Shown here: positions 11,966 through 24,482 of the stretch, piece by piece | Layout: each line of letters begins with the position of its first letter | How positions within the stretch are numbered: position 1 is the stretch's first letter | NCBI GenBank assembly: GCA_033026295.1 | Contig: CM065179.1 | Span: forward strand, 20,081,275 to 20,145,274 | DNA from: Channa striata | Lineage: Eukaryota; Chordata; Actinopteri; Anabantiformes; Channidae | Direction: 5' to 3' | Length of the DNA stretch: 64,000 nucleotides | Position numbers and translations under genes: made by a program | The notes under the pieces: model-generated | What the model was told of the DNA's origin: nothing | The model's input: the letters and a program-made list of their open reading frames with translations, nothing else | The model's database searches: none

Positions 11966-14917
11966 TCAGAGGCTGCAGGCCTGAAGCCTCTTGTCAGCCA
12001 GCTTGAGAGCCACCCAGGTATTGAGCATGGAGGCCCTCAGTTTGCACCACACCAGGTGATCGGACAAGCCAAAGATCTGTGCCGCAAACTGAGCGGCGGC
12101 CTCGGGGGAGAGGACTGTGGAGCAACCAAGACCTGCAGGTGGAAAACAAAAGAATGTTCATTTACAGTGATAAACATGTTCAAGTGACACATTAATTTGA
12201 AATGATAGCTATGCTCACCGCTTGGCATACGGAGGGATGACCAGACATCTTGTGCACCCCAGTCTGGAGTGAGAGGTGGGCAGTTGATGACAGGATAAGC
12301 GGTGTTTCCTGACATCACTGGACCAAGGCCATTACTTCTGCCAGCTACAGCCACAAACACAGTGGGTACGCCATCAGCTGAGGAAAAACAAGACAGATAA
12401 GACAGCGGAAGTGGCTGGAAAGCAGTGAGCGGCAGTTGAAAACGTAAGCACACCTTCATATTCTGCTTTAATGCGAAGCGTCTCATCTGGTCCTTTGTGT
12501 GCCGAGGTTACTCTGAGGGTGCAGGGAATGCCGTAGGAAGTACAGGCCTTCTTGATTTTCTCACAGTGGGCCATGTCAGAGGTGGAGCCCATCAGAACCA
12601 CCACCCTGCCACTGGCCTGGGGCTCCAGGAGCAGCTAGGGACACATCACACAACTCATCAGCTCCGTGCAAAAACCCTTTAATAAACTATGTAATTTTAG
12701 CTAAGCAGTGATCACTGTGGACTTTATTATTGCTCTAAGATATTGTAACAGAATCTCAAGTGTAAAATCAGTTTGTTACATAGCAATATCCATCTTAAAA
12801 CAAGCCATCATCATAAGATGCTGGTCATACCCAGTCAAGTAAGTTTGTTACTTCAACACCACTGAAAGCAGTCAGTTAAGCAAGAGCATGTTTCAGTAGT
12901 CATGAATACAACTTGTCATTTGAAAGAGAAGAAATGTGTAATTATTCCCTCTGTCTGAATTTCAGGTGTGTTTGTAGAACCAATTTTGAACGCAATTAGC
13001 AACTGGGACACTAAAAAAAAAAGTGGAGTAGCTGGCAACTAAACAAAAATAACAAGTAGTAATTATATTTTGGTAAAATTATAAATCATAGCGTGCAACA
13101 AAGGTTGAACCCTAGAGTGAAAAATGTTTCATCAAAAAAGACAATTAAAACCCAAAAGCTTGTGCTGATAAGATAGTGGTTTTGGAAAATGAGTGCTGTG
13201 TACCTTGACCCTTTCAGACACCCACTCAAAGTTTCTCTTCACCATCTGCATTGCCTCAGGGGTAACTTCTTTCAGGTCTCTGTACACCTAGTGAGGAGGG
13301 GCAACACATATTTTCAGCATTTATTTTAATCCACCCTTTAATGTGTCAACCAGAATGACAAAAAAGCTGTGCTAACCTGTTTATCTTTTTGCTGGCTTCG
13401 ATCTCCAGCAGGCCATAGCCTCCATGAATCGTTATCAATCACATCAGCAAGGACAACCTCTTGAGTCTTCACGTTCACGCCAAATTCAATCTTCGAGCAA
13501 AACAAAAATATAAAAACTTTAGTAGAGTTGCATTGCAAGTACTAAGCAGAAAAGTGGTCAGACTAGGACACCAATGCCAACAGCAGAGGGCATCACTGTA
13601 CCTTCATATCCACAAGTGTGCAATTCTGAGTGGCCCAGGCCTTTTCCAGAATCTCAAAGATGGCCACAGTGCTGCGATTCATTATGTCCACTTCACACTG
13701 TCCAATTGTGAGCCCAGCCAGACAGAACTTGGCCTCTAGCAGCTGCTCCTCTGACCACTGCGGATCATTGTTGGCATCATCCTAAATCAGAGAATGATGA
13801 GATTTCAAGTTCATTAAAAAAAAAAAAAAAAACACACTAGACAGGTAAGGAAGCAAGGCCTGAGACTCACTTTAAAGAACATCTCCATCTTCAGGGGGGA
13901 GAAACGGTAGCCTTCCTTGACTCCTGGATTCCTCTTGAGGAAGGATCCAGTGGCCACTCTCCGACAAACCCACTCAATGGGAATCATCTCACAATGAGTC
14001 GCAACGAATGCTGTGTCTGAGTGCTGCTTCACAAAGGCAGTCTTAATGCCTGGAAAACAGAATACATAATAAAAAAAAATCAGGCTCTTGCAATGAAAGT
14101 ATACATTTAATGATTGTCAATTAAGTTTAGATCAGTTTCAACCCTCACATGAAAGTTAAGTGATGGGGATTGGTTGGTCACGTTCTAATGAATTATATGC
14201 AGTAAAGATTGAAGTCACAAGATGGCTATTATCACAATTCAGCTGATAGGCACAATTCTCATGTGTGATACGAGGTAGGCATTAGTGATTAAAAACGTAG
14301 AAGATGGTTGACGTTTCCCAATAATTGAGAGGACAAAGGCCATATTTGTGAATAAAGGGGTTACCTCACATCAGTGAGGTAACGCTAGTGAATACTCGTG
14401 GCAGAAAAAGTTTGCCTGAAGAGTTATCAAACTAAAATTAAAATGTATATTTTTAAACTGAAATTATGCCATTGGGTCTTAAATTTCCCACTCAAAAGCA
14501 ATAATCGTTTGTCCACTTGATAAAAAGCAGCTTTGGGGTGAATATGATTAACTTTCCAGTGCCACACAATGATCTTTGAATGGATCAACTACAGTAACCT
14601 TTACTCAGTCTTTACCAGATTCCTGCAGCAGCTTGAACACGCAGCTCGTCGTTTTGTTGGCAATGGCAGCCTTGCCCTCCATCTGGTCTTTTCTTACCGC
14701 ATTCCCGGCTGTGATCTGATCCTTGGACTGGACCAGAACCAGTCCGGGTTGATCCACCAACTCAAAGATCTGCTTCGTCTTTCCCTCACTCACTTTCTGG
14801 CCGATTTTCAACTCTAAAAACACGCACACAGACATGAGAATCACCTAAACTTAGAAGCTGCGTTCGACTTTCGATTTCAAACCTGCACTTCAGTACTGTA
14901 CCTGGTGCAGACGCCAT
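11966..14917 (-). CDS. paics: Bifunctional SAICAR synthetase / AIR carboxylase (PAICS)
   Basis: Nine coding exons run on the minus strand, listed 5' to 3': 14902-14917, 14616-14813, 13871-14049, 13602-13781, 13377-13490, 13204-13287, 12454-12634, 12219-12377 and 11966-12132. Phases close and the product is 425 aa, the same as human PAICS. The N-terminal half is SAICAR synthetase (EGKTKQIFEL, QSKDQITAGNA, CEMIPIEWVCRRVATGSF, DVIDNDSWRLW, DRSQQKDKQ). The C-terminal half is class II AIR carboxylase (VVLMGSTSDMAHCEKI, SAHKGPDETL, AVAGRSNGLGPVMSGNT, LGCSTVLSPEAAAQFAAQI). It carboxylates AIR to CAIR and then joins aspartate to make SAICAR, as a cytosolic oligomer. The first exon supplies only the first 16 coding bases. 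The gene is head-to-head with ppat, the classic vertebrate arrangement. No defect was seen. Confidence 0.97.
14360..14383. repeat. Perfect 10-bp inverted repeat in a paics intron
   Basis: GTTACCTCAC and GTGAGGTAAC flank a four-base ATCA loop, within the paics intron between 14050 and 14615. Confidence 0.9.
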
Positions 14918-15555
14918 GGCGGAGTTCTTTGCAGGCCTACAATCCTGAAAGATAATTTGGAAGAACTTTTGAAAAGTTGTGTAAGTACAGGCAGTTGGAT
15001 CTGTGCAGACAGAAGAAGAGGGAAGTGAACTGCGTCCTACGTGCACTGATAGCCAATCGCACCCCTTATCTGACTCAGACAACCAATCACAGCAGCGCAC
15101 TAGTAACCACGTGGGAGAGCGCTGCTTAAAACGTCAAACAATAGCAGGACGGAGCGATCCGCTGTGCTATCGTCAAATACTGACGAATCTCTGAGTTGAG
15201 ACGAAAGCTGGTCCAATAACTTCTACAGAAACCAACTGGCGTCTCGGCCGGATCGATTAGTTTGATTCAATCTACTTTGTTCTTGATCGCGGAACACACG
15301 TGGTATTTCGTCAGTCCACGGCGTGTGTGTGTGTGTGTGTGTGTGTGTGAATCGTCGCTGGTTAACGTCTGTAACACCCCTTTATCGTGACCTGTTGACC
15401 ATCTCGGTGATTTGCTCCTGACCCCGAATCGCCTTGATTTCACAACCGGAACATGTCCGCCGAATTTCACTTGTAGCGCTGCAGCACCTCCAGCCTCCGC
15501 GGCACGTGTCGGCTCGGTCCGGAGCAGAGCCTGCGGCACCAGGACACACGGCGAC
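14918..15555. promoter_or_regulatory. Shared bidirectional paics/ppat promoter
   Basis: A 638-bp interval separates the two divergent start codons. Visible elements are CCAAT at 15053-15057 and 15083-15087 and a palindromic CACGTG E-box at 15108-15113 (a Myc/Max or USF-type site). There are also CpG-rich segments near 15380-15550 and a (GT)n microsatellite at 15323-15349. There is no obvious TATA box. In birds and mammals PPAT and PAICS are known to share a bidirectional promoter; conservation here is inferred from arrangement and motifs. Confidence 0.8.
15323..15349. repeat. (GT)n microsatellite in the paics/ppat promoter
   Basis: A GT dinucleotide run of about 27 bp lies about 205 bp upstream of the ppat start codon. 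Confidence 0.95.
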
Positions 15556-18500
15556 ATGGAGTTTGAGGAGTCGGGTATCGGGGAGGAGTGCGGGGTTTTC
15601 GGGTGTGTAGCTGCCGGAGAGTGGCCCACGCAGCTCGAGGTGGCCCAGGTCTTGACTCTGGGACTGGTGGCGTTACAGCACCGGTAAGTAACGTGCTCTC
15701 ACATGATCAGACGCTTTTACTTTAGTTAAGCAGCGTCACCATGGAGACGCCGACCGCGTTTTCCGAGCGGTCAGGTGACGTGTCGCTCGTCCCACCGCGG
15801 ACACATCAGGGAAAAACGGGACGATTCCCGAAGAACCGCCCAGACAACGACGCGTGACCCGAGTCCGCGCTCGAATGTGAGGGACATGTGAGAAAAATTA
15901 GAGCGGAGTCATCAAGGTGAAAAGTTTGAATGGAGAAATGTTCTTCCAAATATAATCACGGAGTTTCTGATTTATTTTTTTGTCAACACAAACTGCCCGT
16001 ATGTCCTACAACTCACTGTGCTGACGTTGAATTGTCTGTTCAATTCCATTAACTGCAAAATTAAAAGATTATAATCATATATCAACAAACAGAGAAACAG
16101 GAAAATTACTTTAAATGATTAGTTGGGAATTTGAGAAAAAGCTAGATGCTGATCAGGTAGTTGACAAGTTTCCTCTAAAAATAATAGTTTGCGTATTTCA
16201 TGTTACATGGGTTACCTGTCCCTCTGGGGAGGCTTCTGAGGAGGCCATGGAACAGACTGAATTAATCTTTATTATCGGGATGTGATCCTGCTCCTCTTTA
16301 CATTGAGCCCGCACGTTATCAGCTACATCCGAGCCAGTGCCTTGTTTTTTAACTGGGGTGTGGCGTAAGTTGTCTGAAAACAAAGATAAAAGAAATCCAG
16401 ATTGTTACAGCTTCATTGCACAATTTTCATAAATACCCCATAATGCATGTATTTGTCTGACAGTGGGCTTTAACTTGAATTTTAAATTTGCTTTTGTTAG
16501 AGGCTGCAACTGCACCCTTATCCATTATTTCATCATGAGACTGCGAGTCGAATCATGGGACTGAATCCGAAATGACAAAAGCTTTAGTCAGTTCAGGAGG
16601 TCATGTGGTGTGCAAAGTGATTACAGGAGGAGGCACATTTCAGACCTTGATCCACAGCTTTCCTCTTCATTCCTCTGTTTCCTGAACTGGCGTCCTCTTT
16701 TTCAAGGCTAGGTTCAGCAGAGTCTGCAAAGGACAGAAGGGCAGTTTTTACAGAAGCCTTTTAGTTTTTTCCACATGCTACATATTTAAATGAAGCCTTA
16801 CAGAAAGATCTGTGACTAAACAATCACTTGAAAGTGGCTTGAAGGCCACAGATTAGCCTGCAGACCCAGAGGCTGGGACATTACAGTTTTATTTTGGTTG
16901 TAATATTTAGGTTGTTTCAATTCAAAATTGTTGAGGTATCCTTACCTCAGAGCTGTGTGCTGCTACATTGCTATTAGGAATTGCAACAAAAATCAATTGT
17001 AGCTTTTAAATTGGTATAAAATGATTTTTTACTTTAACATTTTTTTCCCAATTTAACAAAGATTAATGGAGTTTTGCATTTAAAGTTAGTAAAATGCAGC
17101 CTCTATTTCTGTCCACAAACATTGTCCTGGTGATTCTGGATGGTCTGATATTAACTTACTGCCTACAGATAAAAGGGACCTATAAAACTGGGTGAAAATT
17201 TGGGTGAACCTGTCCCCTAACGGTTTACCTTGGTTGAAGTTTGGGAGTTGGATGAAAGTGATGGGGTCAGTCTTGTACATGTGAGTTGTTGCCAGCATTT
17301 TGACAGATGGATGTAAGGTTAAAACAAAGTGATGTTCTTAGCTGCTCTGAATCTCTGCTCCTGTCGATTTTTCATTGTTTAAATGTAATCATCTTAATAC
17401 TAGACATGAAAAAATAATAGGCTCACTCTTTAATTTGTGCTTTTGATCCAAGCGAGGCTCCTCAGCTGTGTGCTGCCTCAGTTCATCATTGTTTGGTGCA
17501 ACATCAAGGCTTATAGATGAGACAGAATCCGAGCTATAATTTCTCTCCTCCGCCGTCGCCACCATTGTTGCCACTGTGTTTGCTTTGTCAAATAGACATT
17601 TGCTCGGTCCTCATCCTCGCATCCCTCCAGGAGTCCTCGAGAATCTGCTTGGTGGTCCGCAGTTCCTGTGTCATGTAGTGACCCATTGCTTGTGTGATTC
17701 ATTATAGCGTCCACCTCATCGTAGAACCTCATGAGGCGTCTTCGGTCAGCTTCGTCAGTCTTACCCCTTTGGAGGGAACGGTAAAGGTACTTGAGGTTCT
17801 TGTACTTGGTGTGGCACTGTTTCCAATCCCGTTCAATGCCTTGCTGCATTAACCTGTTGGAGATCTGGACAAAAATGTCTCTCTTTCTGGTAGAGCTCTC
17901 CAACTGCCTGCACACACGCTTATCGGACCAGACTTGAATCAGCGCTCGTACCTCCTGGTCGCTCCAATTTCGACCCGTGTCCGTCACTGTGACAACGTGA
18001 AACTGCTCGGAGCCGGATGGATCTGATGAATGTGCATCTGGAGTAAATAAAAATGGATTTAGAGAAGGGGAGGATAGCAAACTGTAAACTGCACTTTTGA
18101 TTTGATGTTTTATACCTGTTCCCCTCCATTTTGCTTCAGTGTCTCCCTCCATATCATAATCATCACTGTTGTCATCTGAAAATATAAGTAGTAGAAAAAT
18201 TGATTGCTCTTTTAGGCTTGAATATCAAATCTCTATATTGTAGACTAAAGGCATACCGTCATCAATTTCTATGACAACCTCACTTTCTGAGGCTGCGGTC
18301 TGTGCTGGATGGCCTGTTGGTGTTTGTAGCCTCCCTGGAGCAATTTCTTCATCGTACAACCTCTTCTGCATCTCCATGGTGCCGTTTTCCAGTCCGCGGT
18401 CCAGCAGAATCGCTTCCACCTCATCAAAGAACTTCATATACTTCCCTGGGCCTCCCGCACTGCTGCCCCCGACAGCATGAGCAGTCCTAGCAGTTTTGTA

Positions 18501-21500
18501 GTCATATTTCAAGTTCTTGTATTTTGTTCGACACTGTTTCCAGTTCCGGACCACCCCAAAGTTTCTCTGCATCTGTCGAGCCATCTCTTGGAAAATGGAT
18601 TTATTGCGTAGCGTGCATTTCAAACGCTCTCGAATACGCCGGTCAGCCCAGACGCACAACAGAGCCCGAACCTCGTCATCTGTCCAGTGACGCCCCCCTT
18701 CTTCAGTCACACTTGTAGTGTATGGAAGAGCTCGATGGATTCGACTCTTGATTCCTGTACACACATGCACACACATCAAATTTCCGGATTTAATATGACT
18801 TTAAGATAATGTTACTGCAAGCAGGCAAAAGTTTGTTTTCTGCTTCACTTTGAGGCTAAAAGTAGTTTCTCTGACAATCCCTTGTGTTTTAAATCGAAAA
18901 AATGTTTAGTATTGTCATACAACGTCATCATGAATGTTGCAGTTGGCCTTGAACCTACATTTACCTTCCTGCATTGGGATAGTGGCAGTGGCTGGGTAGA
19001 TTCCTCTTTGATTACCCACATCTTCCACCTCTTCCTCCCAGCCCTCCACCGGCCTTCCATCCCCTCCTGGACTGTAGTTTGCTGAAGTGCCTGCTGCTGC
19101 GTCAGGCTTCCTGCTCTGAAGTCCCAGGCTCCTGCATTTGGCCTGACACTCCCACCAGCTGCGCACAACATTGAGCCTCCTCAGACGCTCTGAGATCAAC
19201 TCAAATGTGGTTCTGCTCTCAGCTACGTGCTGAGTTTCCACCTCGTCCCAGGCAGACATGAGAGCCAGCACCTCAGCTTCTCCCCACTGCCTCTCCACCG
19301 AGCCTTTTTCCTCCACCACCTCCCTTTCACCTCCTCTTTGTCTCTCTGCTCCTCTCTCCATGTTTGAGCTGACCTGGAAACGCTTTCTTTTTCCCAGCCC
19401 GTCTGTCTCTGCTGCCCGGTTCCCTAGGCAACCAGGCGGTTAAGCCTGAAAGCAACGCCTCCGTGCAGAAAAGCAGCCTCACCACTGGCTTAAGCTCTGT
19501 GCTGAGGGGGAGGGACCAACTGTAATCCGAGAAGCAGCTTGGTAAATAGGCTGAAACCGCAGCAAGACGACTCTCCTTTTATGGCGGTTCCACAGCACAC
19601 AGATGGAGACGTTTCTGTTTTGGTTTTTTTTTTTTTTATGCTTATGATTCTTGCTTTATTTTGCATGAATCAAACCAGTTTGGTTTGCCTAAAGGTTTAA
19701 ATACAACATTTAGAATTGAACAAGTGTGTTCATGTTTAAACTTGCAGAAAAGAGACTGAAGGAGCATTCTTTGTAAACCTCACGTTTAACATAATAATAA
19801 TGTCCCAATTTACATGTCTTTGTGTCTTTGCATAGGGGTCAGGAAAGTGCTGGAATTGTTACAAGTAATGGAGCCCCTTCCCCCACATACACGACTCTAA
19901 AGGTAACGGAGCAGAGCACCCTCCATACATGTAGTGCAGTTATCAGAACCACCGTTGTATGAGCCAATGTTAACTTTCTCAAATATTAGTTCAACAATTA
20001 TACTGTGTCAGTAGATAGATAACTAGTCATCTAACGTCAGATAGTGCCTTTTATGTCTGTAAGTAATCATCAAGGAAACCAATGCCTTGGATGTTGTGTT
20101 TGGCTGTGGAGGGCACCCAGTTTTCTTACCATGCTCAGTGGAGTTTAGGTATTATATCAGCATGATTCTAGAACTGTTGTTATTAAATGTACTGAGGAAC
20201 ACAGAAGTTCAATAAATCTGCACCGTTTTTATAACGCATCGATCTCCGAAGTGGATCTTTTCTAGACCATTGGACACGCGTAAGGCGGCCTCTACAACCG
20301 TAATTTTTATTTAAGCTGTAGCAAAAATGGGCTTTGTTAGTCCCACATATGTGAGTATAATTTGATGCAGTTCAGTTTATGGTTGTGTAAAGCTTCATCA
20401 CACTCAGAATGTGATCTGCTTTTCACTTCACTACCTAAAAGCTTTATTTTGTATTCTTTACGTAGTTGTGCAGATTTTTTAACATCTCTCACTGATTCCT
20501 CTTGCCATTTGAAGGGAATGGGATTAGTGAGCACTGCCTTCTCACCCGAAGCCCTTCTGAAGCTGCGCTATGGTAACCTTGGTATTTGTCACACACGCTA
20601 TTCAACTACTGGGATCTCCGAGCTGCAGAACTGCCAGCCCTTTGTGGTGGATACGCTGCATGGCAAGATTGCAGTAGCACACAATGGAGAGCTGGTTAAT
20701 GCTCATGCCCTGCGGAAAAAGGTGAAGATGGCCCTTTGCTTGTGTGGGTGGGGTGTGGTGCAAATAAATGCACCACTGGGTGCTCTGTGCTGAATCTTGT
20801 CGCCACAAATATCTGCAGATAAAATGCATATTCAGTCTTATGAAATAATCCTTTTTTGAGAGCCATATAGGAATGTCAGAATAAAGATTGCTTTTTGAAA
20901 CATTTGTTTTAATAAAAGAAAATGCCTTGCAGGTCATGCGTCACGGTGTAGGCCTCTCCACCTGTTCAGACAGTGAACTCATTACGCAGCTGCTAGCGTT
21001 GAACCCACCTATGGAGGAGCAGGATGCGCCAGACTGGGTTGCCAGGTCAGTGCGATTACTCAATCCTGGTTAAATATTCCCTTTTTTACACTGTTAAAAT
21101 ATTAGATTTTCTTGGTATTGTGCACTTTTGTTGTTCTTGTTTTGTAGAATTAAAAACCTTATGACTGAGACCCCCACATCCTATTCACTGTTGGTGATGT
21201 TCAAGGATGTTATCTATGCGGTGCGTGACCCTTATGGAAATCGACCCCTCTGCATTGGACGACTTGTTCCCATCTCTAAACTGCACAGTCCTGGTATCCT
21301 GTTTTTATTCTCTGACAGACTCTGTCCGCTACACATGAAAAAAATATTTGTCATTTCAAGAGCCATACTTCTATCACTGCTTTAGAAGCGGCCTTACGAG
21401 AGGTCATCAGTGCTGGTTATCAGTGGTCTTTTATTTTTGTAGAAGTCATGTGTAAACTGGTTGATGATTAACTTTCTTTGATCAGGAGCTGGAGAGGAGG

Positions 21501-23515
21501 ACACTGAGGGGTGGGTTGTGTCATCAGAGTCCTGCAGCTTTCAGTCCATTGGTGCCAAGTAAGATATCAGCAACAATGCAACATCTTCAGGCCTATGATG
21601 GTAGTACTGTGGTTTATGACCAGTTTTTCCTCTCAGGTATTACAGAGAAGTCCTACCAGGGGAAATAGTCCAGATATCCAAACATGGAATCAAGTCTCTG
21701 AGTGTTGTGCCTCGTCCTGAGGGAGACCCCCCTGCCTTCTGCATATTTGAATATGTTTATTTCGCCAGACCAGACTCTATTTTTGAAGGTATGAACATTT
21801 GTTCCGAATCACATTTGACTACATTGTTCTTAATAATAAGAATATTAATAAAATGTATTATTATTTTTTATTTGTCATGCACTTTACATTTGAAGCAAAT
21901 CTCAGAGTGAGTAGAGAGTAATAAAGCATGTTAACCATTGTATACCATGCAGGGCAGATGGTGTACACTGTCAGGCAGCGCTGTGGTCGGCAGTTAGCCA
22001 TTGAGGCTCCAACAGACGCAGATGTGGTCAGCACTGTGCCAGAATCTGCAACGCCTGCTGCACTGGGCTACGCTCACCAGGTTGGTCTACAAACAGTCTG
22101 CTTTAAGAACCCTGCTTATAAACCGCCCTGCTGGACACTCCTCTAACATCACGCTCTCTATTTTTTATAAATTTTATTTTTTTCCACAGTCCGGAATACC
22201 TTACATAGAGGTTTTGTGTAAGAACCGCTACGTTGGGAGAACATTTATCCAGCCAAATACCCGTCTGAGGCAGCTCGGAGTTGCTAAGAAGTTTGGGGCT
22301 TTGACCGACAACTTTGCTGGGAAACGAGTGGTACTAGTTGATGACTCCATCGTAAGGGGAAACACCATCTCTCCCATTATTAAACTGCTGAAGGAAGCTG
22401 GGGCATTGGAGGTTTGTTGACCACAGTTCTGCAAATAGTTATATTACAATCTCCTGTTTGTTACTTGGCACTGGAAAAGAGGCTACAATTACTGAATGAC
22501 ACAACAGCAGAAAGCCAACAATACTACACGGATTTTGATAACGTAGTTTCTCCCTTCTAAAAAAACTGGATAATTTTACTTTTTCAGATCAGTGTTCATT
22601 TTCCCACATTTATCTTCTATAAAATACCTCCTGTATATTTAGAATTCTGAATAATTTTTTTTTATATAGCACCAAATCATAACAAAGTCATTTAAAGCGA
22701 GAGGCCAAGAACTTAAATAATTATAGAGAACCAAACAAATCCTGCATGAGCAAGCAGTAGGCTTGATTTAATTTTTGGTAATGTATGGACACTGGTCTTG
22801 TCAGTAAGACTACATGGACTATACTGTACATACTGGGTCACTAAATAAAATAATTAGGTTAATGAATTGGGACTGAAACCATCAGACCAGCCAGATTTAG
22901 GTTGTTTCCCTGTGCTGTAATATTTTTATAGGGAACTGCCAAGTCTAAGAGGTTCACCGACCTTCAAAATTACTTCTTTCTGTTAATCACACATGTTTAA
23001 GGTATATCACATTGAAATATTGCGATAAAGCTTGTCCGTGTTGCTTATGTTGACATGAAATGTAAATACTGACCTCTACTTCTATATTGGCAGGTCCATA
23101 TCAGAGTTGCCTCTCCACCTCTCAGATTCCCTTGTTACATGGGCATCAATATTCCAACCAAGGAAGAACTTATTGCGAACAAGCCTGAGTTTCAAGACAT
23201 CGCTGGATATATTGGTAAGTATGATTTCACAGGATGTTTTAGTATCTCACTGACGGTGTCTCACACCTACTGACGAAACCCACATAATCTGCATAAATCA
23301 ATTAAACAATGCATCACAGGTAACAATTAACCTGTTGTACAGGTGCTGACAGTGTTCAGTATTTGACTGTGGAGGGCCTGGTATCAGCTGTCCAGCAGGG
23401 GATTGCCTCTCACCAGGAGGACAAGATGATCAGCCCAAGTAACAAGTCCAGCAAGAGGGTGGGCCACTGTACCGCCTGCCTGACTGGGAAATATCCAGTA
23501 GAGCTGGAGTGGTAA
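15556..23515 (+). CDS. ppat: Amidophosphoribosyltransferase (PPAT)
   Basis: There are eleven exons: 15556-15683, 19836-19902, 20515-20721, 20933-21045, 21148-21293, 21486-21558, 21637-21788, 21953-22080, 22190-22411, 23094-23214 and 23343-23515. All phases close, giving 509 aa against about 517 in human. It catalyses the committed step of de novo purine synthesis: glutamine plus PRPP gives phosphoribosylamine. The N-terminus MEFEESGIGEECGVFG has the nucleophile Cys at residue 12 after an 11-residue propeptide. The glutaminase half has GQESAGIV, HTRYSTTG and AHNGELVN. The PRTase half has the PRPP loop VVLVDDSIVRGNT. CGVFGC and the C-terminal CTACLTG supply family cysteines, the latter for the Fe-S cluster. 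Intron 1 (4.15 kb) contains an antisense gene. Exon 3 is preceded by an atypical acceptor (ccatttgaag). Confidence 0.97.
16198..19361 (-). CDS. Triple Myb/SANT-like (trihelix) domain protein, nested antisense in ppat intron 1; one unresolved frame break
   Basis: Proposed minus-strand exons, 5' to 3': 18965-19361, 18257-18754, 18116-18175, about 17575-18037, 17427-17574, 16646-16723 and 16198-16373. The proven GT-AG junctions join in phase. Three copies of a Myb/SANT-like DNA-binding domain are visible. The first is divergent (RQWGEAEVLALMSAWDEV). The second is canonical (RHWTDDEVRALLCVWADRR, NWKQCRTKYKNLKYDY, KYMKFFDEVEAILL). The third is canonical (NWSDQEVRALIQVWSDKR, DWKQCHTKYKNLKYLYRSL, LMRFYDEVDAIM). 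These resemble the domain in ZSCAN20/ZSCAN29-type proteins, so nuclear DNA binding is likely. Later exons are acidic and basic low-complexity sequence with a candidate NLS (MKRKAVDQ). The third-domain frame stops at 17511, while convincing coding continues in another frame from about 17600, so either an unusual splice or a one-base break exists there. I do not recognise a named gene. Confidence 0.65.
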
Positions 23516-24013
23516 TTGCTTTAAAAATGTCACTATCTACCATAATGACAGCAGCGACAGTAACTGAGGTCCCACAGCTGATACGTCATTAAAATGGTCT
23601 GGCATTTTAATATCTTTGACACTACAAGATGTGGCAATCAAACATCTGTAGTACATGCTTTTTCATCTAAGGCTGCTTGTTGTACTTTTCCTGAAACAGC
23701 AGTTGAAAACCTAACTGTTGCTGACCTCTAGTGGCCGAACATTGGTGCAACAACAAAGTGTCCAAGTGCACTTTTCATCACAACTGTTTGCCTTATCAAG
23801 TTAAATGTGTTGTTTTTTTTTTTAAAGATGTCCTGTTGTTGACATGTTTTCACATTCCAAGTTTTAAAAAAAAAGGGGGATTTATAAGTGTACAATAACC
23901 CCAAATAATTACTGTTCCTTATAAAACATTCTTTAGCTTACCTAAAATGTTATACAATCTCTTGTTTGGGTATGATTGTTGGGTTTATTCTTTTCTTACA
24001 TTTAAGCAATATG

Positions 24014-24019
24014 AATAAA
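24014..24019 (+). terminator. ppat poly(A) signal candidate
   Basis: AATAAA lies about 500 bp after the ppat stop codon, immediately before a T-rich run at about 24050-24067. Confidence 0.55.
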
Positions 24020-24077
24020 GTGGAAGGTTAAAAAGAATAACTGCTGGAGTTTTTTTTTTTTTTTTTTCAGAAATAAT

Positions 24078-24083
24078 TTTATT
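24078..24083 (-). terminator. hjurp poly(A) signal candidate
   Basis: The + strand TTTATT reads AATAAA on the minus strand. It is followed within 10-30 bases, in the minus direction, by a homopolymer run, and sits 59 bp from the opposing ppat signal. Confidence 0.5.
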
Positions 24084-24482
24084 TTAATAACAAATTACAC
24101 AAATAACATGACATTAACTGAGGTAACGATAAACCAAAATAACTAACATTTTGTACAAACCAGGTTAAATAGTTGTAACAGAACTAGTACAAATAACATT
24201 CTAAAAGACTAGCGCTTAAAATGACACGTAAAGACCCATTACAGCTTTACCATGTCTAAGTAGTTCTATTTGGTTCATTAATACCCTGAGCTAAGACTAC
24301 CAGCTGAGGAGATAAAATATGCTTCCATCATCACCTATTGCACACTTACATCCACTTTTCATCAGTTATACAATATTCACAGGTGTACAATATTTAAACT
24401 TTGTTAGATGACAATCCATAAATAGTTGTTTATTCTGGGACTTGAACTTCTTTAGGCAGGGTCTTCCATAACCGCTCTATGT

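Noticed and set aside
15684..19835. Missed ppat exons inside intron 1
   Set aside because: Exons 1 and 2 of ppat join in phase (LQHR-GQESAG) exactly as in human, so no exon is missing. The coding signal there belongs to the antisense trihelix gene.
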